Shown: piece by piece, positions 20,955 to 33,400 of the stretch | Layout: the number at the start of each line of letters is the position of its first letter | How positions within the stretch are numbered: position 1 is the first letter of the stretch | NCBI GenBank assembly: GCA_016648135.1 | Contig: JADDOH010002610.1 | Location: forward strand, 80,654-144,653 | Reading direction: 5' to 3' | DNA length: 64,000 nucleotides | Source: Agrypnia vestita | Lineage: Eukaryota > Arthropoda > Insecta > Trichoptera > Phryganeidae | Position numbers and translations under genes: made by a program | Notes under the pieces: generated by a model | Database searches by the model: none | What the model saw: the letters and a program-made list of their open reading frames with translations, nothing else | Told to the model about the DNA's origin: nothing

Positions 20955-21135
20955 ATCAATTAATAAAGTAAGAATTACGTATAAGGTCGATATATTCGCG
21001 GAAACATACAAGGCTCCTTAGCTTAGTGGTTAGAGCACCGGCCCCGGAAAGGAGGTGACCCGGGTTCGAATCCCGATAGAAGCCAAATATTTTTTCGTGA
21101 ATTAGATTTTTCTGTATGTCTTTCTAATCGATTAA
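20955..21135 (+). repeat. Repeat T carrying a tRNA-like core, copy 1
   Basis: The flanks ATAAGGTCGATATATTCGCG and AGCCAAATATTTTTTCGTGA recur around the core in reverse at 60430-60600, so the tRNA-like piece is part of a mobile repeat. Confidence 0.65.
21012..21084 (+). pseudogene. tRNA-like sequence (SINE head or tRNA pseudogene)
   Basis: A 73-nt stretch has A box TTAGCTTAGTGG and B box GGGTTCGAATCCC. It has a partial acceptor stem (GGCTCCT against AGAAGCC, one mismatch, one extra T). The anticodon arm does not pair and U33 is missing, so it is not a functional tRNA. Confidence 0.6.
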
Positions 21136-21334
21136 TTAATTTGGTTTTCATCATAAAAAGTGTCTGAAAACAGCAATCGTGCGCGAAATTCCGCGTTACG
21201 TACGGCCGGCATCCAACCGGTTAATAATGTCACCACAAAATCATTTTGCTATTTTCGAATAAAATATTTTCCTGTTTGATTGATACTTTTTTTTACTTTA
21301 TGTTGTATTGAGGCTGCTTATTTGGTTTTTCCAG

Positions 21335-21476
21335 GCGGCTGCGAGTTTCCGGCCCAGTGGGCGGGGCTCTGGTTCCAGAACGGCAACCAGAAGCTGCTGG
21401 CCGTCAACTCCACCTACATCGACACCAAAGGCGAGTGCCACGAAGCGCACGGCGACAAATTCGTGCTGCACGACAG
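21335..21476 (+). CDS. Exon 1 in window: first W-module start (C-x-F-P-x2-W-x-G-x-W-F)
   Basis: The acceptor is a T-rich tract ending TTTTTCCAG and the donor is GTCAGT. The exon begins two bases into a codon (preceding intron phase 1) and ends after two bases of an Arg codon. It encodes residues 1-46, with C2, W8, G10, W12, C34 and sequon N24-S-T. An upstream in-frame ATG at 21280 lies in the intron pyrimidine tract and is not a plausible start. Confidence 0.88.
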
Positions 21477-24400
21477 GTCAGTTTCGCGACAAGCTCAGTC
21501 ATCTCTACTTTATAACGTGAGATTTTAAATCGGCTTTTCCCAGCGTTGTAAGTCTCATATGCCAGGATTAACTTTATGTACACACCGGCATTTACAGATT
21601 TGCCTTGCCGCATCACAAAAGTGAGCCGGGAGCTTCCAGCAGCCACAAAAATCTTATTTTTAAGACTATTAAACAATTATTAATGATATTGAGCTGGTAT
21701 TCTTTTTACTCCCTTTCTTTTAACTCGCAGCGTCTGCTTGTCTGCCAAAAAAACTTTGGATCGATTTTTAACCCTTTTCCCGTGATCCAATCGAGCTGAA
21801 ACTTTGCGAATAGACTCGAGGCGACGATAAAAATGATCTAACAATTTTTCATTTTTTTTTTTAATAATTATAGTATAATTTTGGATTTTTAGAAATTTTA
21901 ACGATTTATATATTGTTTAATTTTCGAGCCCGGCGCGTGGAGTAGGCGCGAAACCCATTTCAATTAGAAAGGGAGTATAATAAAAACCTGTTTTTTATGA
22001 GTTAGTTTTTTAATCCTCATAAATATCTCAAAGAATACAACACCTAAAGAAAATAAAATAATAATGTATAGTAAGATAGTCCAAAGTAGAAAAAATTATG
22101 TTTCTACATAGACAATCGTCAATATTCTTATAAACGGTATGCTTGCTTCATTTTGCTTGCACGGCTTCTGTCAGTCGCTTGCGAGTCATGAGTCGTCAAA
22201 ATACTACGGTTTCTTATAAAATGACGAAAAATTTAGTAGAATCTTGTTCGCATTGTATAAGAAATGTAATTTAAAATATTATAGAACATTTTTAAACCAC
22301 TATACTTTATAAAAACGCAAATTCGTCTGGGCTTACTTTTTTACCCCACCCTGGCCCAAGATCCTATATTTGATCATCTGGCACTCGAAGGTTAAACGTT
22401 TTTTTATATAATGTGCCCTGGATATTAAAAATGTGTCATCTTATTGCATTGCAGAGGTGATGGGGATTGCTACAGATGCATCGTGATTCACGCCAAGCAT
22501 CCCAGCGTCTTGCAGTACAAGGAAAGTGAGTATCTTCATCATCACAGCTTCCCCCTTCTCCGTAATGCTTTTAAAATATTAATCTTGAATGCTTAATATC
22601 AATCTTTTACGAGGTAAACCTCCTTACCTTACTTACGAGGCAAACTACCTTAAAGGGTAGATTGCATTTTCCTTCAAGGAGATATATTACCAAAAGGTCG
22701 TTGATGACCCTGAAAGATAGTCCTCTAGATACGTAGAGAGATATAATAGAAAGCCCAGAATACAGCCATGAAAAATATTTTTAAGTAGTAAGATTGTTTT
22801 TAAACATTATGATAAGATGATATATTTTTTATTGTGGGGGTATTAAAGCAAAGTCAGCAATATCCAAAAAAAATGTTTTCAATGCAGTCGCCGAGGATTA
22901 CTAATTTAAAAAGTACTAAATTCTAGATTTTATGTAACCTTTAAAGTATGTTTCCTATAAAATCTCGAATTCAGTGGATTGTAAATTAGTAATCCTCGAT
23001 GACCGTATTATTTTTTTTGGATATTGCTGTCTTTGTTTTTATACCCCACAATTTATTTAAGAAGTAACACAACCATGACATTTTCAAAATTCGATTTTTT
23101 TGCTTTGTCTTAAAGGTTGAAGTTTAAAAACAATTTGAGTCAATTTTTTTTTCATTTCAACAAGTCAAATTTTATAAGAATTGGCTGAGTTATAGCAATT
23201 TGAGGCTAGTGTGGTAGATGAATTCTTAAACAAATTACCTGCATTATTCTTCACCATTTTCTGAAACTCCCTTTTTCAGACTCTTTTGGAGATGATATCT
23301 CAAAAACTTTTCGGCTTATTTTGTTAAAATTTTGCACACATCTTATGAATTAAATTATCTACGATGCAGCGTACAATTTTTCGATAAGATATGCCGCTTG
23401 CTTATTTTAAGTTTTTAACGATATTTTGTAGGAAAAAATCAGCATTATTTTTACACAAAAATCTATTTTTACAATAAAATAATTAACTTTTTAATTTCTC
23501 TCAAACCCTAGCAACATTTTCTCTTTTTTATCCCAATTTCTTTATTTTTCCAATTTTTATTTCTTTATTATCTCCATTTTTTATTTCCTTTTTGTCTCCA
23601 TTATTGTTTCTTTGAATTATCTCCAAAACCCGGGCGCGTCACGCACAAGGATCTTTGCGGGACGGCACATAACTCCGCCATTTTGAAATTTTAAAAACGA
23701 TTTGTCACAGATTATTTTCTAATTGAACTCGAGAATTTTTGCATTTTACCGTGTCATAAATTTCATGCTTAATAACAAAATCTTTGACTAATTTCATTGA
23801 CGTTCACCCCCCAGCATACTGCGAGCAGAAGGCCTCCCTGAACGAGATGTGCGACAACATCAGCGGGGATGCTCCGCTGTACTCCATGTTCCGGCAGGAG
23901 CCCCCGCCCAGGCCGCAGCCTTGTCCCTTCAAGGGGGCCCCTTTCACTTTCTCCTACAACAGGTCAGCTATCAATGTTCTTAGGTTTCCACGGCCGTTCA
24001 GAATCTTCTGTGTATAGTTTTCTGGGATATTCTGCCGTGTATATGTGACCTCTCTGGCTGACGTTTCGGATCCCATTGCAGGGTCCATCATCAGGGCTGA
24101 TGTCTGATGATCTGAAAATATAAAAACTGGTCTAAAAAGAATTGAAAAATTTAAATAATATTCCGGCATATTCTAGTGTAATGTTAATAATTCGGAAAAA
24201 TTTCATATACATTTTTCTATAAAGAATATTGATTTAAAAACTGCAAAAAAAATAAAGATATCTCATTACCAACGGCGACATCTGTGCTGGTTTACGGGGA
24301 TGAAAAAAATCGACCACAGGTGGCGGTAGTAAAAATACAATTCGCACATAAAGCAAGGTGTGCAAATTAAACATATTCACAACTTCCAAAAAAATTGACA

Positions 24401-27400
24401 GATGTGTTAGTCTATCTTGGGTGGAATTGTTAAATGTTACAATTTCTAAAGTGGTCCACTTAAGTCAGCCGTATGATAAGTCGTTAGCTTTATGAACACC
24501 CAAAAAAGATTTCCATTCCTACTTTCCTACATAAAAAATAGCTTTATCTCTAAGAGACATCCATAGTATAACTTAAGTCTATTACGCTTAGTGCAATTTA
24601 AAAATATTGGATTTTACCTCATCAGGGGCTCCGGAGACTGCATCACTCCGCCGTCCAGGGCGGAGAGCTGCACGGACGACTCCAGGCTGCTGCTCAAGTA
24701 CCAGGCGTGCCCAGATGTTCAGTCTACGGAGAGTAATGGTGAGTTTAATGTACCCCTTCATACAATAACACATGATCAAAGAAGTTCAATGGATATTGGG
24801 GGCTTGGAAGTACTTTTAGGTCACCACCGTCATGCGACGGAAAAGCTCCAAATTCGTAGAATATTTGATGATTTATTACTCGATTAAACAAGTACAAAAT
24901 ATACATGAGTATAATTACAAAGACAACGATAGATATTCTAAGGGCCATAGCCTCCGTCCACCCGCCGGAGGTCTATGAGAGACTGACGTGCCCACATAGG
25001 GCGTGGGCCTCCTTTTATATAATTTACGAACAAAGAAGTCTCCTGGAGTGCGGCTGTGAGTGTGGAGAATTCATCGGAAAATGCTGATGGTGCAATGAAC
25101 TGCAGGCCGCGCGTGTCTTGCTCGTGCCTCGATTTGCTTATTTGGCATTCCTTGCTACTGTATGTGTGTGTGTGTGTGTGTGGCCTAGATTGGTGGTTTT
25201 TTGTATTGTTGTATGAATTCCACAGATATAAATACCAGATTAGTAATGGCAAAACAAGCCTTTGATGCAAAAATACAAATCTGCATACCACAAACAGAAG
25301 TCCACCAAGATAGTCTTATTTTTATAGCACGGATGTTTAGCCTAATTTGAAAATAATAGAAATATTTATGTGACACGCATTCTGTATTACAATGTGTTAT
25401 GTGTCACAAATGTTGTGTTAAATTTCGATAATGTATATATAATCTAGTATATGTATGCACTAACTATGAGTTAATGAAATACATTATCCAAATTTATACA
25501 TGTTACAAGAATACACTTTATAATTGTTAATTTTGTTAGCTAGCATTTTATAAATCAACAAGGTGTACAAGAACACATTTATTAAGTATGCGAAAAAAAA
25601 ATTATATATTAAATTTGATGTAATTAATGGAAGAAAATTTAGTGATTTTCGTCTTCTTCTCCAGTAAAGTCATCTGGTCCATCGTAAGCGGCATTTGTTT
25701 AAAAATTCTTATCTGCTATTCCATGATGCACATGTCTAAGAATCAGGACCGCGCCGCCCCTACGTGCGAAGTGTGCGGCGCACACAGGCGCCAAGGCAAT
25801 AAGGGCGCCGGATGAAATGCCAGCGACAATTATTAAAATTATTTTTGTTACACAACAACATATTCTTTATAGTTGAGTATCGATAAGTAAGTAAGTACCG
25901 TTTTATTTTTCGCAGTAATTGCCAAGCGGAAGTTAACCGTTTTTACCTATTTAGAAAAATATTATATAAAACTGGAGGACATATTTCAGTCGAAATTTGA
26001 AAAATAAAAAAATATTCATGTTGAAACACGACCACAAAAAAAAGAGGCGCTTCATAGGTTTCGCACACAGGCGCTGCCGCGAGTCGGCGCGGTCCTGCTA
26101 AGAATCAACATATTCCTGATACTATGTTTTGTGTATTTCAGTGGAAGAGTTGGTGTGCCTAGCGACATGGAAGGAGGGTTCCACGAGGTATCTCGTCGGA
26201 AAGATTTCCCAGCTGAACAGGAGAACTTCCGATGAAGATTCTTATAGGTAATCATTTGATATCAACTTTTTCTTTGCCAAAACAATCCATTTTGCAATAT
26301 TACCTATTCAATAACCATTGCACCAAATTTTAAGTGTCATTGTTATAAATGCCACTATATATAGAGACATTAAAGCAAGTGATTGTGGTATCGCATAAAT
26401 AGTTATTAATTTGTGCAGATAACAATGTTGAAAAAGTTGTCTTTCCAATTTGTTACAGACATAATTACATATATTTTATTTATTTACATTAATATCTTAG
26501 ACACATAGAAATAGAGTAATTACAAATGTTATAAAAAAATAAGAAATAACAGCAGGTCCAGGCATCAAATACATGCTGATATAAGAGGACATCAAGCACT
26601 ATACATACTTAATAACATACTTAACACAGAAGAACTATACATAATATATTTCACACTTTAAATTACAGATAACTACATTGATTTATGAATAACTTCTGAT
26701 TTATGAATTATCTCCCCCCCAACTCAAGTCTTTTCAGTTTTACCTTAGAATTACATGGATGATTTCCATTTATTTTTCTGGCTTTGAGGTCACTCCCAAT
26801 TTGGGAACCCTAGACTATAGTCTCTTTGGCCCTGTGACAAATCCAGCCAAGCATGTGACAAGAAAAGAGACACATATCTGATTATTATTATTATTATTTT
26901 ATCATTTTGTTTTGCGGTTCAACAGGCCGGGAGGCCCAATTACAGAAGCCAAACACATCAAAAAACACCCAGGCTTGAGTAAATCACATGGATTAAAATT
27001 GTGATTTCACCGGGAATCGAACCCGGAATTATTTTGCACTGCGTACTTTACGATCAAAGTCTTCTACAGTCAGCCTGAACACAAGGCCGCCTTAAAAAAA
27101 GCTAAGAAAATCATTTGTGTTCATTTCTCTAATCAACATCTATTTATTTATGACTACAATCATTTGTGTTAATTTCTCTAATCAACATCTATTTATTTAT
27201 GACTACAATCATTTGTGTTAATTTCTCTAATCAACATCTATTTATTTAAAACTTAGAGCTGATTATGAATGGTTTCATCATTAAACACACAACATTTTTT
27301 ATTCACTGACTTTTCACGTTTACTGTTTTTTACATGCTTTTATTAATTTTATCTTATAATCAATATTTGACCCTCTTACTAACCAACAATCGGTCTGAGA

Positions 27401-30400
27401 TTTGACAGTGAAACATATTCCTGATAACTTAACGTTATTTATATTTCAGATGTTTTATATACAAAGGGATCCACCACAATGGCAAGGTGACATACGAAAT
27501 AGCCCAGTCAGGAGATGCCACGTGCAACGGGGTCCAGTCCAGCACCGAGGGAAGTCGGACCATGAAGCTGACTACTGGTGAGTTCACAGTGCTGAGATTA
27601 CTTTTGGGTCAGGGTTACGTTCCGGGAAAGTGTAGTGTTCATTGAAAAACGCAGATCAATTTTCCATCATCAGTAATCTTTTCCCAAGTTTTCGTAGATT
27701 TGCATTCAGCAATCGTCATCAAATAAGTTTAATGATACTCAGATTTTCAACCTTATGTTTTTGATGCAACATGGTGAATTTTTTTAGATAAATATTTTCC
27801 AGACTGTTAGTACAATATACTATGGTCCTTGTTTGATATTATCGCAGTTGTCATTAAAGAAATTATTACACGTGTATGTTTTATTTTGTGGGTGACGCAG
27901 TGGACAACCACCACAACCGGTGTCGCTTCCCGTCCTGGATCACGGAGCACCACACGTGGCACAGCCTCAACCACACCCGGACCTACCACTTCTCTCTGAG
28001 GAACGCAACTCTCAAGGTATGTAATAAATACTTAATTCCCTTTCTGCATACCATCGAGACGACATGCGCAACGTAAGTTTTGGAACACTCCAAAAATGTT
28101 TTTTTAACAATATATGAGCTGATGATGCTGATGTGGATTTCTATTGAATGTTTAAACCTCTTTTTTTATTTTTTTTTTATCTTAGGAACAGTACAATTTA
28201 TTATAATGACATTATATTATAGAGATCTATGCTTTATGTTGGAGGTGTTCTTTCTTTTTATTAATGTGTTGGTGTGGACTAAAAGAGAATCACCGATTTC
28301 AGATTTCGAATGAGGATGGCTCCGGCAATGAGATGCGCCTTGTGTGCCACTCCATCCTCCCGCCGCAGCATCCGACAGACAACAACCGCATTCAACTCGT
28401 CGCTCACATCACTCAAGGATGGTACGCTATGAGATTTTCTATTTTATTTGGTTTAGCATAAAAACAGGCATGACATCTTCACATATTGTCATCTAATATT
28501 TCTAAGTATACAATATTCGTGTTGAAATTTGTTTTATGAAACATACTGCATACTGTGGTGATTCTAGAGGGAACTGTTATTCTAGTTTTGCAAAGATCAG
28601 TTTGCACATCGAGGTAGATAATCATTTACAATTACAATACAATACAAATATGTATACTATCACTAACTCAGCATTTTTTCTTCTCTTAGGTACAGACAGT
28701 AAATAAAAGTGAATTAATCTGTCACTGTATAATTAAAATCGATTTCTGATACCTTCTCTATAAACTTATATCTGGGTAATTTTTGCTAGAATGGATTATA
28801 TTATTTTTACATATTTGTCATAGTTTGGCGACCATTTCTAACTTCCTATGATTTAAAAATGTATATAACGTTATTGGTATAATTTAAACTTTTAGTTTAA
28901 ATTTTTCTCAAATAGCACTAACAAATTGCGAAGAATAATAGCTTATTATTGTAATGGTCATAATGCTCGCCTAGTGATCTGGTGGTTGGCGATTCGAGCC
29001 CTATTCCAGAATGCCGGCGAGGCAGTCCTATTTTAATATCACAAGCGTTTAAAAAAAAAAAGTAATTTAAACCTTGAATTCTGTATGACCTTTTTATTGT
29101 ATTATTTATCATTGATTAATATTATTTATTGGAACAATAGATGTTTTCGTGGAATTGACAGCTGTCGCTTGATGTTTTCAAAATGAAATCTGTCATCCTA
29201 ACATAAATTGTCATAAATCAGGCTTAGAGTATATTGCAATTTTTACAGCTTGTCTGGCCATGTGTGCATGATGTTTCACAAGCGCGACGGGGGAGTCATT
29301 GAAGTCCAACACCCCGAGCAGCGGCACGACATTCCCGAGGACGCGTGCCAGTCCTTCGACCAGATCGGCACACCCTACACTACGCTCATTAGTAAGTTGT
29401 GTAGATTATGAGCTTTTATGGATCGTATATTATTTCTGGAACGATAAACTGCGGACGAATTTCTTCATGGTGGATTGTGGATCATAACTGAATGATGAAA
29501 TGCTGATGTGTGACGGGTCACATAATATCTATCGATATGCAATATTCAAGTTTTGGAGAACAGTCACTGTGTAACGCAGTGTTTGCAAAGTCAAATGCCA
29601 CTTTTTCTGTCAAAACACTGCCATACATTGCACTCAATCATAATCGATTTACTGTTTTGTATTTGCAAGATTTCAAATTCACTAAACATGACCGTTCCTT
29701 TCTATTAGCTGTAGGCATCAGAATGCCAATCTGAAACAATCTCTACGGTTCACTTGATAATAGGTTATTCAAATTCAAGGTAGGAACAACAGACGCTTCT
29801 CGTTTCAAGCTTTTATCAATTCTGACATATATCAACCTCGCCAAGAAAGCTTGATGGCGCCCTCCTACAGTAACATAAATTACTCGAGTGTCATCCATTA
29901 GTGTTACAGTTTAATGTTTAAATGATCCTCCATGATGCGTGTCATAGTCTCCTGGTTCCGAGACTGTGGACTGAATCGAGCGCTGGAACGATTACTTCTT
30001 TGTCTTTGTCTTTTTGTCACGGACTTAATTCCGATGAGTCGTCACTGTCGTAATAAACTCCTGATAGGCAGAATCTTTATAGATGTAAAAGAAAATCACC
30101 ACAAAAGTAATATTGAAATATCCAGACATTCATTTTGAAATTACGTATTTTTTCCACATCTTTATTCTTGTGACAATTGCGAGAGTGTAACATTTTCATG
30201 AATGCTTATGCTTTTCAGCCGCAACCCTACACCCGAAAGCGTGCCCACACTTGGGACGGTACTCGGTGTATGATTCCCTGGCAGAGAAACGAAAACGAAG
30301 ACAACAACTCAATTCAGGTAAATTAAATAAAGTAACCCGTCTGGAATATATATTTTTAACCCCTTTATGTTTGAGTTTTTTTTTCTATGTGGACACTTAA

Positions 30401-33400
30401 AGTTTTTTTTTACTATCATTTTTAAAATGATTTTTTTTAAGTATGTAAATATTTCGTGTTTTCAGATATCTTTGTAATAATTTACATTATCAGCGGTAGT
30501 CAACACATGATTTTGTAAAAAAAAAGTAGTTCACAAGAGCATATCAACGGTACCTATGTATACTGTCGAATCTGCAAAAATTATTTTATATATATTTTCA
30601 TTTTACTGTTTCAAACTATCCAATTTAGTCTATATTTTCGGACAATGTTGAAAAAAAAAGCTTAATATTCGATTAAAAAAAGCAAATATTAAGGAAAATA
30701 TTTTTTTAAACATTATTGGAAAATATAGAGCGAATTGTATAGTTTAAGGATATTAAAATGAAAATTGAATTTTTGAAGATTCGACGCTATACTTTAGGAC
30801 CGTCGATGTAGTATAAACCCGATTGTATGAAAACCAATAAATATTGCATTATGAAAATTATATCTAGAAATATGTAAAAATACACATGTTATTCATAATA
30901 TTAACTAATGGCCATTTTGCAAATTTCGCAATTACATCGCAACTTTTTTTGTTTCCTTGAATTTCGAATTAGCAGGGTTCCGCATAATTGAAACTGTTTT
31001 TTTTTTGGATCCTTTGATTTTCGAATTAATAAAGTTCTACTGTAGGTACTGTCAAGAAAATATGTTTTTCAAACACTGAATAAACCAATATTTATAAATA
31101 TGATAAACTAATTTAGACTATCTTACATGAAAAATTGCTAGAAACTGAGGCATAACATTTTGGGATAGACACAAAGAGATACGCACATACAGCCATCTCA
31201 GTATACACTCGACAAATGTTTTTCTAAACATTTGTCGAGGCCGTTTCTACTTGCGGCAGACGAATGACATCCTGGATATTGCTAAACATCATTGTGCGAC
31301 ACTATATAGTTTACGATATTTTGCCACTAGTATTTTGACTCTCAAGAAATATATACCAATCATCCTCTTTTTGTTTGCTTTCGGTGTTGCTATATTGTTG
31401 CAATGTCACTATTTCAGGAGACGACCAGGAAGCGACGGCGCCAGCAGTTCGAGAGTGTCCACTGGGAGTGGCTTACGAAGCTCTGGCCGTAGGATGCACG
31501 GGATCTCAGGATACAATGGAATTCAAGTCATCCTGCTCTGTCAGCGGTGAGTCGTTTAGATCTTCTTATATCCTTGATTTTGATATATACATACTTGCAT
31601 ATCCTTATGATTTCAACCTAAAAATTTGTGCTTTGAGAACATGTGTTTGTTGGGAAAGTGACTAAATTTATTGATTTGAAATTTTCAAAATAACAGAGTT
31701 ATTGCAGTCCCGCAAAAGCTCTTCTAAGTGATACGCGCAGTTAGTGGAGATAATCATGGTGTTTGAGCGAAATGAAAAGGTTAATTAAATGTTGTAATGT
31801 CCACGATGTAGCGTATAGATTTTTTTTTGTGCAAATGCAATTTGAAAATATGTACATACCTTTGCATAATTTTTTCCTCAAAAAACTTCACAATAAGGCA
31901 CGGCGCACTTTATCAAAAAAAAATTATATACCATATCGCAGATAATGTAAGATGTATGCAAAATTTGAACAAAATTGGTCAAATAGTTTTCATAATATCA
32001 TATCCAGTTTTGAGAAAAATGCCAAAGAAAAATTAAATTAATTTAAAAATTCACCTACGACCCTAGCTTCAAATTGCCGTAACTCAATGAAAATTATTGG
32101 AATTTTTGATTGAGTGATGCTCAAGTTTCAAGCTCTAAGGTAAAGCAAAAAAGAAACAATATTTTGAGAATTTCAAGATGGTGTACATAAAAAATAATTA
32201 TGTATTCATCAAATTAAAGCAAATAATATATGTAATGCAATTCTGTTCCAGCTTATTCCTGCCACGGAAGCTGGACGGAGAACGGAATCCATTACCTGAT
32301 AGCCTCGCCCAAGTCTCGGGCATCCATGGACCCTCGGAGATACTGCTTCATCTACACCATCAGTGGAACGGGGAATGGTGAGCTATTATTTCGTCTTCAT
32401 CTATCCTTCTTTTACTTTTCATTCAAATAATTTATACCTAACACTTTGCTACAGTTCAAAAGCAACAACAAATTTGCGTGGAACAATGATTATTATACTA
32501 TCAGATATTGAGATCAATTTATTTCCAGATTCCCACCTCGCAGACTACGGCAACTCTGGATCCCGCTTGAACCGGGCCCGCCTCTCCACGCTGCCTCTGG
32601 TGGGGCGGGGAGGCTCTCCATCGGAGCTGCCTGGTACCATGCGGCTGAGCGCTGTGGCTTCCTCGTGCAGCCGGGCCATCTCACCCGGAGTGCAGGGTGA
32701 CAGGGCGTACAATCTCACGGTCAATGGTATGTCAAGTATTTTTCAGACATTTAGTAAATACGTGCAATACATATATCTATCTGATAAGGAATATAAAAAA
32801 TTAACAGCGTTATTTAGTAAGAAATAATTTCAGTTGTACAAATTTACAATTAGTGGATAAGACGGATATTTTACCATTTAATTATCAATAACACTTTATT
32901 ATCAATATTTTCATTTTTATCAATTTTCAATAACAGTAAACTCTTGATTATCCAGGACATTAGGAAAAAAAAACGGAAAATTTCTACAAAAAAAAACTCA
33001 GAAAATAATTATGGGCTGGACACTCGTTGCTTGCGCCTAGGTCCACTTCTGGCAATGCGACAAAAAAATTCAACATTTTTCTCGGTCCTAGTGAGAAAAT
33101 TTGCATTATGTGTATCTCACATACTTGATGATTTTGTCCAAGTGCGATGAAATTAAAACATCATTTTCACTGTTTGCATGCGCCTAGGTCCATTGCTGGC
33201 AATGCGACAAAAAAATTCAACATTCTCGGTCATAGTGAAAAAATTTGCGTTATGTGTTTCTCACACACTTGAAGATTTTGATCGAACGCGATGAAATTAA
33301 CCCGATATTTTCACTGGTTGCATGCGCCTAGGTCCACTGCTGGCAATGCGACAAAAAAATTCAACATTTTTCTCGGTCCTAGTGCAAAAATTTGCGTTAT

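Noticed and set aside
21012..21084. Functional tRNA gene
   Set aside because: The anticodon arm does not pair, U33 is missing, an extra base disrupts the acceptor/T-arm junction, and the core is part of a dispersed repeat.
21280..21334. In-frame ATG upstream of exon 1 as the true start (hydrophobic first residues)
   Set aside because: The stretch is a T-rich splice-acceptor tract ending in CAG. The frame continuity is fortuitous and the codons are unlike those in the exon.
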